Part shown: positions 24,162 to 32,678 of the stretch, piece after piece | Position numbering within the stretch: position 1 is the first letter of the stretch | How the letters are laid out: each line of letters opens with the position of its first letter | Source of the DNA: Actinomycetes bacterium | GTDB taxonomy: Bacteria; Actinomycetota; Acidimicrobiia; Acidimicrobiales; UBA8190 | Length of the DNA: 38,088 bases | Assembly: GCA_021826725.1 (NCBI GenBank) | Contig: JAKAYQ010000007.1 | Location: forward strand, 1 to 38,088 | Reading direction: 5' to 3' | Notes under the pieces: generated by a model | Database searches by the model: none | Seen by the model: only the letters and a program-made list of their open reading frames with translations | What the model was told of the DNA's origin: nothing | Position numbers and translations under genes: made by a program

Positions 24162-25769
24162 TCAGCGGCGAACGACGAAGCCGTGGTCCTCGCGATCCCA
24201 GGTGTCCTCGGTGACCCCATCCATCCGCAGCCGGTACTTCTCGACGCGCTGCGACGGCGTCTTCGGCAACGTCTGCATGAACCGGACGTACCGGGGGACG
24301 GCGAAGTGGGCCAAGTTGTCGACGCAGTGCTCCAGGAGCGCCTCGATGTCGACGTCATGACCGGGTCTGGGCACCACCGCGATCATGACCTCCTCTTCCG
24401 ACAGGTCCGACGGCACGCCGTACGCGGCGGCTTCGAGCACGCTCGGGAACGCGCTGACCGTCCGCTCCACCTCCCAGGAGGAGATGTTCTCGCCCCGTCG
24501 CCGGATGGCATCTTTCATCCGGTCGAGGAAGTAGAGGTAGCCGTCCTCATCGAAGCGCCCACGGTCGCCGGTGTGGAACCAGAGGTTGCGAAACGCCCGA
24601 ACGGTTGCCTCGGGCATCTTGTAGTACTCCGTGATCATGATCCCCGGCTTCTTCGGGCGGACCACGATCTCTCCCGCCACACCTGCCGGCACAAACTGGT
24701 CCTCAGCGTCGACGATGCGCACCTCGAAGCGGGTCGACTCGCGCCCCGCAGGTCCGACCGTGAACGTGTCCAGCCGGTTCTCGACCGTGTTGGCCACCTC
24801 GGTCATTCCGTACACCTCGGCGAAGCGAACGCCGAACCGTTCGGTGAACTCCTGGTAGATCTCCGGTGGCACCGGCGCTCCGAAGGCGACGCGCACGGGG
24901 TTGTCCGCGTCGTCGGGACGCGGAGGCTGCTTGGCCAGCATGAGCAGCAGGGCTCCTTGGAAATTGAACGCGGTGACGCCTTTCTCCCTGCAAATTTCCC
25001 AGAACCGGCTCACCGAGAAGCGCTGGTCCATCACCAGGCTGCCGCCGCACTCCAAGGCAGCGACCACGCTCGTATAGCGGGCGTTGATGTGGAACAGCGG
25101 GAACGCCGTGTAGAGCACGTCGGTCTCGGTGTAGCCCATGAGCGCCACGGTGTGCCGAGCAAGATCGAGGTTCGCCTCGTGGCTGAGCACCACACCCTTG
25201 GCAGGGCCGGTCGTGCCCGATGTGTACATGATGACGTTGGCGTCGTACCGGTCGATCTTCGGACGCGGCGGATCGCCATCGAGGTACAGGCAGGCAAGAT
25301 CGTGCGTTGCGAGCCGGGCTGGGAGCTCAGCGTCGACGCCGCGCCCCTCGCGCAGCACCACCACGTCCTGAAGGTGGGGAAGGTCATCCGCCACGACAGC
25401 GATCCGGTCGAGGTACTCCTCGTCGACGACGATGGCCCGAGCGTCGGACTGGTCGATCAGGTAGTGGAGCGAGGCTCCCCGGTTGGCGATGTTGACAGGG
25501 ATCTCGACCGCTCCGATCTTGCACAGGGCGAACCAGACGTCGATGCTGTCGACGCTGTTCTTCATCATGGTGCAGACGTGCGAGCCCACTCCCAGCTCCA
25601 GGCTCGCCAAGCCGGCAGCCATTCGGTCACTGCAGTCGTCGACCTCGCGGTAGGTGCGCCGCACGCCTGCCACGTCGAGGGCGTGCTTGTCGCCGTAGCG
25701 ACGCGCCCGCTCCCGGATCCACTCACCCATGGTCCGGGGGGACTCCGGCGTCAGCTCGACGACCGTCAT
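24162..25769 (-). CDS. Acyl-CoA ligase, CaiC/fatty-acid-CoA ligase-like
   Basis: ANL-superfamily enzymes activate a carboxylic acid with ATP to an acyl-adenylate, then form the CoA thioester. In the 535-residue product the P-loop-like YTSGTTGPAKG is at 182–192, followed by YGMTEV, HTGDRG, the hinge segment RRGENISSWEVE and a C-terminal lysine in PSQRVEKYRLR that should be catalytic. The RRGENISSWEVE form and overall layout resemble crotonobetaine/carnitine-CoA ligases (CaiC), but the substrate cannot be read from the sequence. ATG at 25769 follows GAGGTG; an ATG at 25784 is also in frame. It stands alone, with about 1 kb of gene-poor DNA upstream and no companion CaiA or CaiB. Confidence 0.88.
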   Translation of the reverse strand: MTVVELTPESPRTMGEWIRERARRYGDKHALDVAGVRRTYREVDDCSDRMAAGLASLELGVGSHVCTMMKNSVDSIDVWFALCKIGAVEIPVNIANRGASLHYLIDQSDARAIVVDEEYLDRIAVVADDLPHLQDVVVLREGRGVDAELPARLATHDLACLYLDGDPPRPKIDRYDANVIMYTSGTTGPAKGVVLSHEANLDLARHTVALMGYTETDVLYTAFPLFHINARYTSVVAALECGGSLVMDQRFSVSRFWEICREKGVTAFNFQGALLLMLAKQPPRPDDADNPVRVAFGAPVPPEIYQEFTERFGVRFAEVYGMTEVANTVENRLDTFTVGPAGRESTRFEVRIVDAEDQFVPAGVAGEIVVRPKKPGIMITEYYKMPEATVRAFRNLWFHTGDRGRFDEDGYLYFLDRMKDAIRRRGENISSWEVERTVSAFPSVLEAAAYGVPSDLSEEEVMIAVVPRPGHDVDIEALLEHCVDNLAHFAVPRYVRFMQTLPKTPSQRVEKYRLRMDGVTEDTWDREDHGFVVRR

Positions 25770-25996
25770 CGCCGCACCTCGCATTCCTGTCGTTGGTCAG
25801 CGGACCGAACCACACCGGATGGCTGCACGGTGCTCGATAGTCGTGCCTTCCACCTCAGCGCTGCACCAGCCAGCACCCCGACGGCCGACCGACGCCGCCA
25901 CGTCGCGGATGCGGGTCTCATGGACCCCTCCCGCTCGACATTCCGAGCGGTTCCCGCTATGGCTCGAACCAACGAAACGGCACTGTGGTGGCGGAC

Positions 25997-26080
25997 GTGG
26001 TCACTGACGGTGCCACCGAGGTGATCATCGGCAGTGCCGCCGACGTAGTGGCCGACGGTGCGGCCTACGTGGTAACCGAT
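25997..26080. repeat. Degenerate 24-bp repeat array
   Basis: Units beginning gtg/gta at 25997, 26021, 26045 and 26069 share a pattern that in one plus frame reads VVTDGATE, VIIGSAAD, VVADGAAY and VVTD. Identity between units is only partial. Confidence 0.4.
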
Positions 26081-26165
26081 CTCCGCGCCGCGGCACCTGT
26101 CGGCGTCCACACCTGCTGGCACTCTTCCCAACCTGATCGTCGTCCTTCATCAGCAAACCAATAAA

Positions 26166-26183
26166 ACCAACCCACCGGTTGGT
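26166..26183. promoter_or_regulatory. Operator-like 7-4-7 palindrome
   Basis: ACCAACC and GGTTGGT are perfect inverted arms around CACC, inside the most A/T-rich stretch of the gap. The form is like many TetR-family operators. No TetR gene is next to it; the nearest genes are the ligase about 400 bp to the left and the LarA-like gene, which reads away from it. Confidence 0.4.
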
Positions 26184-26784
26184 ACGGTACCATGGACACC
26201 GGCAGACGTGATGCTGCCGCTCGCCGACAAACGGCTGCGGGCCTGCGACATCGAGGCATGCCGTCACGGAACCACTCCACCGAAGCGGACCCAAGGTCCT
26301 CGAGGCATCCAGGTCGGTCCGGGTCGGCGACCACTCCCCGGGCCAGGCGGACCAGATGACCATGACAGTCAGGCTCGCTCGTCTTCTTCGCGTAAGCGGG
26401 CCAGCAGTCGCAGCGCGTGGACGCCAGCGACCAGGGAGATCACCAGGTCGACGGTCGATGCAGCCCGGTCCGCTCATGTCCTTCTGGCACTCCACCCGAG
26501 CACCGGCGCTCGTGACTTCCTTTTGGCTCACGCGGGTCGGCATCGTTGCCGCAGGTCGGTGACCACCAGGGCACACCCAGCACAGAGCCGTCGAGCTTCC
26601 GCAGGCCGGCGATGCCTTCGTCTTCGGCGCATCGCTCCTCCGAGACACGGCCACCAGATGCCTGCGGGGCAGCCACGCCCTGACCTCCCACGACTCGTCA
26701 CCAGTTCCTGGCCGGTACGACGTGGGTCGAGCGCCTGAGACATCGAGGGTCTGGGACTCAGGACGTGGGGGCCGTGGTTCGCTG

Positions 26785-28068
26785 TCACGTGAGCCGGTAG
26801 AGAACCTCGCCGGCGTCGGGCACGACGAGGGTGTCGGGGTCCGAAGCCCACTCGTTCGGGTCGACTTCGGCCGGATCGAGGTAGTCGAGGTTGGCAGCCC
26901 GCACGACGTCTTCGGGGATGCCGGTGGCGAGGGTGACGGTGACGCGGGGGTGCTCTCCTGTGGCGGGGTCGTAGGTACCGGCCCCGCGCAGGTGGGTGGA
27001 GTGTGCGAGGTCGCCCCAGTGGTAGCTCCTGAAGCGCTCCCACTGATTGACGAAGTAGTCGCGACAGTGGTAGCCGATCTCGGCGATGGCCGGGTGGGTG
27101 ATGGCGATCTCGGTGATGTGTGGGGCGTAGATCACGACCTGGCCGCCGTCGGCGACGATCGGTTCGACTTTGTAGAAGCCTTTGGCGCCGGTCCACATGT
27201 CGTCGTACTTCTCCGGCAGGATGGACAGCACTCGAAGGACCGGGGCGGCGAGGAAACGGATGTGGGTGCGGGCGGAGATCTCGGCGGCCGCCCGCCAGGC
27301 GGATCGGGGATCGCCGAAGGTGGCGGCGTGGAGACGCTTTCCTGAGGCGGTGACAACACAGAGGGCCAGGCGGTCTCCGGGGACCATGGATGCAGCCTCC
27401 TCGATCAGGCGTCGCACGGGGGTCTCACCGAGGGTGCCGATGATCCGAGCACTGGTGATGAGCGCGCCCAGCCAGTGCGAGACGTCGATGAGCTCGCGCC
27501 CGGACACGCCGGGAAAGAGGTACTTGTTGCCGCCGGAGAAGCCGACAACCTCGTGGGGGAACACGGGTCCGACGATCAGGGTCAGGTCGGCCTCGATCAC
27601 GGCCCGGTTGATTCGGATGGGAATGTCATGGCGGAGCTGCCCTTCGGACAGCTCGGCGACCCGTTCGGCGTCGATGGTGCCGAGCTGGGTGACGACGGAG
27701 GGGTCCCACCAGGCGTGCTGGATGATCTCGGTGTCGGGGCAGCGCTCGGCGGCTTGCACAAGACCCGGCCCCAGGTGGGCGGCGAGGTGGGTGTCGTCCA
27801 TGGCGGCATGGGTGCCGAGGGCGACGAGGACGGTGAACCGGGTCACCCGGCCATGGAGCGATCGGTGGATGGCGGCGAGGATGAGGGGCAGCGGACAGGT
27901 CCTCGTGCCGTCGGGCACGAGGACGCAGACGCTCCGGCCATCGACAGGCACTGCCGCGAGCTGGCCAGCGACGAAGGCCTCGATCTCCTCGTCGGCGAGC
28001 AGCCGGCCCGGGTCGCCGGCAACGGCGGGCTCTGTGGCCAGTGTTGCGCCGATTGGCCGGTCGGTCAT
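26785..28068 (-). CDS. LarA-superfamily nickel-pincer-type racemase/epimerase
   Basis: LarA enzymes invert the hydroxyl-bearing carbon of 2-hydroxyacids using a nickel-pincer nucleotide. The 427-residue product shows VPDGTR (D53, R56), GTHAAM (H87) and FPHEVVGFSGGNK with H172 and K182, then H198 in DVSHWL. The H172–K182–H198 spacing of 10 and 16 residues equals that of LarA H174, K184 and H200 (K184 bonds the cofactor). ATG at 28068 has GGAG six bases upstream. It is divergent, by 65 bp, from a uronate isomerase–dehydrogenase–gluconokinase operon. In that context a sugar-acid 2-epimerase, converting mannonate to gluconate like GntE-type homologues, is more likely than lactate racemase. The substrate is inferred. 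Cofactor genes larB, larC and larE are not in this window. Confidence 0.85.
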   Translation of the reverse strand: MTDRPIGATLATEPAVAGDPGRLLADEEIEAFVAGQLAAVPVDGRSVCVLVPDGTRTCPLPLILAAIHRSLHGRVTRFTVLVALGTHAAMDDTHLAAHLGPGLVQAAERCPDTEIIQHAWWDPSVVTQLGTIDAERVAELSEGQLRHDIPIRINRAVIEADLTLIVGPVFPHEVVGFSGGNKYLFPGVSGRELIDVSHWLGALITSARIIGTLGETPVRRLIEEAASMVPGDRLALCVVTASGKRLHAATFGDPRSAWRAAAEISARTHIRFLAAPVLRVLSILPEKYDDMWTGAKGFYKVEPIVADGGQVVIYAPHITEIAITHPAIAEIGYHCRDYFVNQWERFRSYHWGDLAHSTHLRGAGTYDPATGEHPRVTVTLATGIPEDVVRAANLDYLDPAEVDPNEWASDPDTLVVPDAGEVLYRLT

Positions 28069-28098
28069 GGCTTCTCCCCGAGCGTCGGCGCCTTCTGG

Positions 28099-28128
28099 TT
28101 GCGACGGCACACTCGCAGCACCACTATA
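28099..28128 (+). promoter_or_regulatory. Predicted promoter of the uronate operon, possibly leaderless
   Basis: TTGCGA (28099–28104) and ACTATA (28123–28128) are 18 bases apart. The −10 box ends five bases before the GTG start at 28134, so transcription would begin at or next to the start codon, a leaderless arrangement common in actinobacteria. GGGAG lies too close to the GTG to act as a ribosome binding site. Confidence 0.4.
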
Positions 28129-28133
28129 GGGAG

Positions 28134-29555
28134 GTGAGACCGGCGAATTCCCTGCTCGGGCCGCATCCCGACCGGCTCCTTCCCGCTGAACCCGATCAAC
28201 GGGCCGTCGCCCGGCGCCTGTACGACCAGGTGGCCGAGCTTCCGTTGATCTGCCCGCATGGTCATGTCGACCCGCGCCTGTTGGTGGACAACCTGCGGTT
28301 CGCCGATCCCGCCAGCCTGTTCGTGACCCCGGACCACTACGTGACCCGGTTGCTCCATGCCGACGGGGTGGGACTCGACGAGCTCGGCGTGGGCCAGGGC
28401 CCGCTGCCCGAGGCGGCTGCTCGCGGGGTGTGGCGGCAACTGTGTGAGCGGTGGGAGATCTTCGCCGGCACGCCCGTGCGGTCCTGGTTGGAGGCCGAGC
28501 TGGCCGAGATCTTCGGCGTGTCGCTGCGCCCATCGGCCGAGACCGCTGATCCGATCTTCGACCAGGTCGCCGAGCGGCTCGCCGACGAGGCGTTCCGGCC
28601 CCGTTCCCTGTACACGCGCTTCAGGATCAGCGTGCTCGCCACGACCGCTGATCCCTGTGACGACTTGGCCGCCCACGCCACGCTGGCGGCCGATCCGTCG
28701 TGGTCGGGGCGGGTGATCCCCAACTTCCGCCCGGACCGGTACCTGGAGCCACAGCGCCCGGACTGGGCGGCGTCGATCCGGCGGCTCGCTGAGGTAGCCG
28801 GCGTCGACACCGGCGACTACCCGGGGTACATGGCCGCGCTCGAGCGCCGGCGCCGCTTCTTCGTCGAGCATGGTGCCACCTCGGCCGATCACAGCCACCC
28901 TGACGCCCGCACCGATCCTCTCGCGGATGGCGAGGCGGCGCGTATCTACCGGTGCGCGCTCGCCGGCGCGGTGACCGAGTCGGAGGCCACCGCGTTCCGC
29001 CGGCACATGCTGTCCGAGATGGCCCGCATGTCGTGTGAGGACGGGCTGGTCATGACACTGCACTGCGGGGTTCGCCGCGACCATCATCCGCCGACAGCGG
29101 CTCGCTTCGGGGCCGACGTCGGCGCTGACATCCCGCTCAGAACGGAGCTCACCGACGCGCTGCGTCCCGTGCTCGAGCGCTTCGGCACCCACCCAGGATT
29201 CCACCTGGTTGTCTTCACCGCCGACGAGACGGTTTGGTCTCGGGAGCTCGCCCCATTGGCCGGGTTCTACCCGTCGGTGTATGTCGGGGTGCCGTGGTGG
29301 TTCCTCGACGCTCCCGACGCCATCGCCCGGTTCCGAGCCGCCGTGACCGAAACGGCCGGGTTCACACGCACGTCGGGCTTCGTGGACGACACCCGGGCGT
29401 TCTGCTCGATTCCTGCCCGCCACGACATGGCCCGCCGACTCGACGCCGGCTTCCTGGCCAGGCTGGTCGCCGAGCACCGCCTGGAGGAGGCCGAAGCCGC
29501 CGCCATTGCCGCCGATCTCGCTGTCCGACAGCCCTCCCGGGTCTTCAAGCTGTGA
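28134..29555 (+). CDS. uxaC: Uronate isomerase
   Basis: UxaC, a cytoplasmic amidohydrolase-superfamily enzyme, isomerises D-glucuronate to D-fructuronate (and D-galacturonate to D-tagaturonate). The 473-residue product has the metal motif ICPHGHVDPRLL near the N-terminus, VIPNFRPDRYL, MTLHCGVRRDHH and VGVPWWFLDAPD, and matches the family length of about 470. The conserved part begins HPDRLLPAEPDQRAVARRLY; GTG at 28134 is the only suitable start codon near it. Its stop overlaps the next start (GTGA), so it heads a three-gene operon. The preferred uronate cannot be decided from this gene; the gluconokinase downstream favours glucuronate. Confidence 0.93.
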   Translation: MRPANSLLGPHPDRLLPAEPDQRAVARRLYDQVAELPLICPHGHVDPRLLVDNLRFADPASLFVTPDHYVTRLLHADGVGLDELGVGQGPLPEAAARGVWRQLCERWEIFAGTPVRSWLEAELAEIFGVSLRPSAETADPIFDQVAERLADEAFRPRSLYTRFRISVLATTADPCDDLAAHATLAADPSWSGRVIPNFRPDRYLEPQRPDWAASIRRLAEVAGVDTGDYPGYMAALERRRRFFVEHGATSADHSHPDARTDPLADGEAARIYRCALAGAVTESEATAFRRHMLSEMARMSCEDGLVMTLHCGVRRDHHPPTAARFGADVGADIPLRTELTDALRPVLERFGTHPGFHLVVFTADETVWSRELAPLAGFYPSVYVGVPWWFLDAPDAIARFRAAVTETAGFTRTSGFVDDTRAFCSIPARHDMARRLDAGFLARLVAEHRLEEAEAAAIAADLAVRQPSRVFKL

Positions 29556-30955
29556 CCGCAAACCAGGCAGTGGCACCACCACTGCTTTCCCGGGCGCGGG
29601 GCGACGCGCGCCGGGCCGCACCAGTAGGCCTGGTGCATTTGGGCCTCGGCAACTTCTTCCGGGCGCATCAAGCCTGGTACACGGAGCACGCGTTCGACGC
29701 CGACGACTGGGGCTATGCCGCGTTCGCCGGGCGCGGCTCGAACCTGGCCGACAGGCTGCAGGCCCAAGACGGCCTTTACACCCTCCTCCAACGGGGTCCC
29801 CAGCGCGACACGGCAGAGGTCATCGCCAGCGTGTCGGAGGTGCATCCCACAGCGGATCATGCCGCGTGGCTGGCGTGTGTCGCCTCGGCTCGGGTGGCAG
29901 CGATCACGGTCACGGTCACCGAAGCCGGCTATTGCCAGGGGCCCGACGGCAGCCTCGATGCGTCACGTCCCGACGTGGCCGCCGACCTCGCCCGCCTGCG
30001 CGACGACATTGCAGCCCCAGTGGCGACGGCACCAGCCCGCCTGGTCGCTGGTCTGGCCGCCCGCCGGGCGACCGACAGCGGGCCTCTGGCACTCGTCTCC
30101 TGCGACAACGTACCCGGCAACGGCGAGCTGGCCGGGCGGGTGGTAGCCGACCTGGCCCGCCTGGTCGATCCCGCCCTTGTCGAGTGGATCGAGCAGTCGC
30201 TGGCGGTGGTGACCACCGTGGTGGATCGCATCACGCCACGCGCCGGCAGCGCCGAGATCGCAGCGGCGGCACGAGCGACCGGACGGAGCGACGACGCGCC
30301 GGTGGTCGCCGAGCCGTTCAGCGAGTGGATCCTCGCCGGGGCGTTCCCGGCCGGCCGGCCCCACTGGGAGGACACCGGAGCGATCTTCACCGACAACGTG
30401 ACCGTTTACGAACATCGCAAGCTGTGGTTGCTCAACGGAGCGCACTCGCTGCTCGCCTACGCCGGGTCGGCCCTCAGCCACTGCAGCGTCGCTGGAGCCA
30501 TCGGCGACGACCGGTGCCGGGGCTGGGTGGAACAGTGGTGGGCGACCGCAGGCCCCCACCTGGACCAACCGCCCGGCGAGATCGCCACCTATGCAGAGGC
30601 GCTCCTCGCGCGGTTCGCCAACACCAGGATGCACGACGAGCTGGCGCGTATCGCCGAGGACGGGTCCCAGAAGCTGCCGATCCGAGTCTTGCCGGTGCTA
30701 CGCGCCGAGCGCGCTGTCGGACGGCTCCCCACCGCCGCCACCCGGATCATCGCCGCGTGGCTCTGCCACCTGCGCGGGCTCGGCGCCCCCGTCCACGACG
30801 TGCGCGCCGACGAGCTCGTCCCCCTCGCTGCCGGTCCTCTCAACGACGCGGCGCGCCGGGTGGTCACCGCCCTCGATCCCGAGCTCGGCGCCGACACTGC
30901 GGTGGTGACCGCTGTGGCCGAGCAGTGCCACGAGCTTGCAGGAACCCCGGAGTGA
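29552..30955 (+). CDS. uxuB: Mannitol-dehydrogenase-family fructuronate reductase
   Basis: This polyol-specific long-chain dehydrogenase family reduces ketouronates with NADH; UxuB turns D-fructuronate into D-mannonate. In the 467-residue protein the N-terminal nucleotide-binding region starts LVHLGLGNFFRAHQAWY, followed by SCDNVPGNGE, VVDRITPR and the catalytic signature K-x5-N-x2-H in KLWLLNGAHSLLAYAG; RFANTRMHDELARIAEDGSQ follows. GTG at 29552 overlaps the uxaC stop by four bases and its stop overlaps the kinase start likewise. Tagaturonate reductase or mannitol dehydrogenase are family alternatives; location behind uxaC supports a ketouronate substrate, and the kinase supports the mannonate product. 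Confidence 0.85.
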   Translation: MTANQAVAPPLLSRARGDARRAAPVGLVHLGLGNFFRAHQAWYTEHAFDADDWGYAAFAGRGSNLADRLQAQDGLYTLLQRGPQRDTAEVIASVSEVHPTADHAAWLACVASARVAAITVTVTEAGYCQGPDGSLDASRPDVAADLARLRDDIAAPVATAPARLVAGLAARRATDSGPLALVSCDNVPGNGELAGRVVADLARLVDPALVEWIEQSLAVVTTVVDRITPRAGSAEIAAAARATGRSDDAPVVAEPFSEWILAGAFPAGRPHWEDTGAIFTDNVTVYEHRKLWLLNGAHSLLAYAGSALSHCSVAGAIGDDRCRGWVEQWWATAGPHLDQPPGEIATYAEALLARFANTRMHDELARIAEDGSQKLPIRVLPVLRAERAVGRLPTAATRIIAAWLCHLRGLGAPVHDVRADELVPLAAGPLNDAARRVVTALDPELGADTAVVTAVAEQCHELAGTPE

Positions 30956-32631
30956 CCCCCGTCCCCCAGCAGGTGATCATCGGCCTCGACGTGGGCACGA
31001 CCGGGGTCAAGGCCGTGGCGTTCGGGCTCGGCTCACCGTGGCGAGCGATGGCGATCCGCACCTACCCGCTGCTGCGGCCGGCACCGGGCCACGAGGTGCA
31101 GGACCCGGCAGTGATCGTCGCGGCGGCGACCGCCGCGCTCTCCGAGTGCGTCGCCTCGGTCGGGACCGCAGAGGTGATTGGGGTGTCGCTCAGCGCGGCG
31201 ATGCACAGCCTGATGGCCCTCGATGCCGACCGCCGGCCGATCTCGTCGCTTGTCACCTGGGCCGACGGGCGGGCCAGCCAGGAGGCCGCCGACCTGGCCC
31301 GTCAGCCCGTCGCGCTCGACCTCCAGCAGACCACCGGAACCCCCGTCCATCCGATGACTCCGCTGGCCAAGCTCGTCTGGTTCAGCCACAACGACCCCGC
31401 GACCTGGGAGACAGCACGCTGGTGGGTCGGCCTGAAGGACTACCTGCTCTCGTGGCTCACCGGCACGGTCGCCACCGAGCTGTCCTCCGCCTCAGGAACC
31501 GGGCTGCTCGACGTGTCCACTCGAACGTGGAGCCCGCTCGCGTTGGCTGCCAGCGGGGTCGACCCAGGGCGCCTGCCAGAGATCCTGGCCACCACCGACG
31601 TGCGCCTTTTGGACCGCCGGGTCGCGGCCACAGTCGGCCTTCCGGCGGGCACCCCAGTGGCGGTCGGCGCCGCCGACGGGCCGCTCGCCAACCTTGGGAC
31701 CGGAGCCGTCACCCCAGGAGTTGCCGGCCTGTCACTCGGGACGAGCGGCGCCATCCGGGTGGCGGTCGCCGGGCCGCATCCCGACCGCCACGGCCGGCTG
31801 TTCTGCTACGCCCTCACCGATGCGATCTGGGTGGTCGGTGGGGCGGTCTCCAACGGCGCCGAAGTGCTGCGATGGGCCGAGCGGGCTCTTGGCGGCGGCT
31901 CGCCGGTCGGCGTGGACGGCACCTCGCCCCCAGGTGAGACGGCGCTCGTGCCAACCGAACACATCGCGGCAAGCAGCGACGGGTTGGTGATGCTCCCGTT
32001 CCTCTTTCCCGAGCGAGCGCCACTGTGGGACCAGGACCTCGCCGGCGCCTACCTCGGATTGCGCCACCACCATAGCGGCGCCCATCTGCGGCGCGCCGCA
32101 ATGGAAGGCGTGTGCGTGCAGATGCGCTACCTCCTCGACCGGGTCGACGCCCACTACCCGATCGACTCGATCCGAGCAACCGGCGGCGCCTTCGGTTCTG
32201 CACTGTGGCGTGATCTGATGGCCGCTGCGCTCGACCGGCCCATGATCGTGGTCGGCGACGAAGACGGCACCGCGCTCGGCACGGCAGCGCTCGGCCTGCT
32301 CGCCCTGGGCACCGCACCCAGCCTCGATGAGGCACTGGCCGCGCTCGGTGGCGTCACGGCGGGCGCTCCCGCCACCGCTCCTGCCGAACAGGTCGCGGTC
32401 TTCGCCGGCATACGCCAACGCCTCACCCCGCTGCTCGGAGCCCTGGGCAGGACCACCGACGAGGAGGCGGCTACGGCCATGTCGGTCGAACCGCGCCAAC
32501 CCCGAAGCCATCTATCTCTGCCAGCACGCGGTTCGCAGCATGCTCCCGGCATCCCGGGCAGCGAGGGGGTAGCCGGCGGCTTCGTGGCCCGGAAGAGCAG
32601 CGGGCAGCCCGCCGACGGCGGCACCGCATGA
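30952..32631 (+). CDS. gntK: FGGY-family gluconokinase
   Basis: The enzyme should phosphorylate D-gluconate to 6-phosphogluconate, feeding the pentose phosphate pathway. The FGGY ATPase fold is clear: GLDVGTTGVKAVAF, then SAAMHSLMALDADRRPIS, VTWADGRA, TTGTPVHPMTPLAKLVW, GLKDYLL, LSLGTSGAIRV and GRLFCYALTDAIWVVGGA. These stretches follow the B. subtilis GntK pattern rather than xylulokinase or glycerol kinase. Start GTG at 30952 overlaps the upstream stop (GTGA). The core ends near residue 500; about 55 further residues are a low-complexity tail with no known role. As last gene of the uxaC–uxuB operon it implies that gluconate, not 2-keto-3-deoxygluconate, is the pathway intermediate. Confidence 0.88.
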   Translation: MTPVPQQVIIGLDVGTTGVKAVAFGLGSPWRAMAIRTYPLLRPAPGHEVQDPAVIVAAATAALSECVASVGTAEVIGVSLSAAMHSLMALDADRRPISSLVTWADGRASQEAADLARQPVALDLQQTTGTPVHPMTPLAKLVWFSHNDPATWETARWWVGLKDYLLSWLTGTVATELSSASGTGLLDVSTRTWSPLALAASGVDPGRLPEILATTDVRLLDRRVAATVGLPAGTPVAVGAADGPLANLGTGAVTPGVAGLSLGTSGAIRVAVAGPHPDRHGRLFCYALTDAIWVVGGAVSNGAEVLRWAERALGGGSPVGVDGTSPPGETALVPTEHIAASSDGLVMLPFLFPERAPLWDQDLAGAYLGLRHHHSGAHLRRAAMEGVCVQMRYLLDRVDAHYPIDSIRATGGAFGSALWRDLMAAALDRPMIVVGDEDGTALGTAALGLLALGTAPSLDEALAALGGVTAGAPATAPAEQVAVFAGIRQRLTPLLGALGRTTDEEAATAMSVEPRQPRSHLSLPARGSQHAPGIPGSEGVAGGFVARKSSGQPADGGTA

Positions 32632-32678
32632 GTCGCCGTACCACCGCCTGGGCCGCGAGCAACGAGCTGGACGAGAGG

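Larger units (their letters stand above)
25770..26784. other. About 1 kb without a convincing gene
   Basis: Frames here change register, are Arg/Pro/Ser-rich and match nothing I know. It holds a degenerate 24-bp repeat (25997–26080), an A/T-richer island at about 26140–26190 with an operator-like palindrome, and an ATG at 26191 opening only 55 codons. A short minus-strand stretch ending at 26369 reads like a hydrophobic helix (VDLVISLVAGVHALRLLARL) but has no start. The region could be the decayed remains of one or more genes between two functional units. Confidence 0.5.

Noticed and set aside
26191-26358. 55-codon frame after the operator-like palindrome
   Set aside because: It is Arg/Ser-rich, has no helix-turn-helix or other motif and no ribosome site; more likely decay or chance.
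30952-32631. Xylulokinase assignment for the FGGY kinase
   Set aside because: SAAMHSLMALDADRRP, TTGTPVHPMTPLAKLVW and GRLFCYALT follow the gluconokinase pattern of B. subtilis GntK much more closely.
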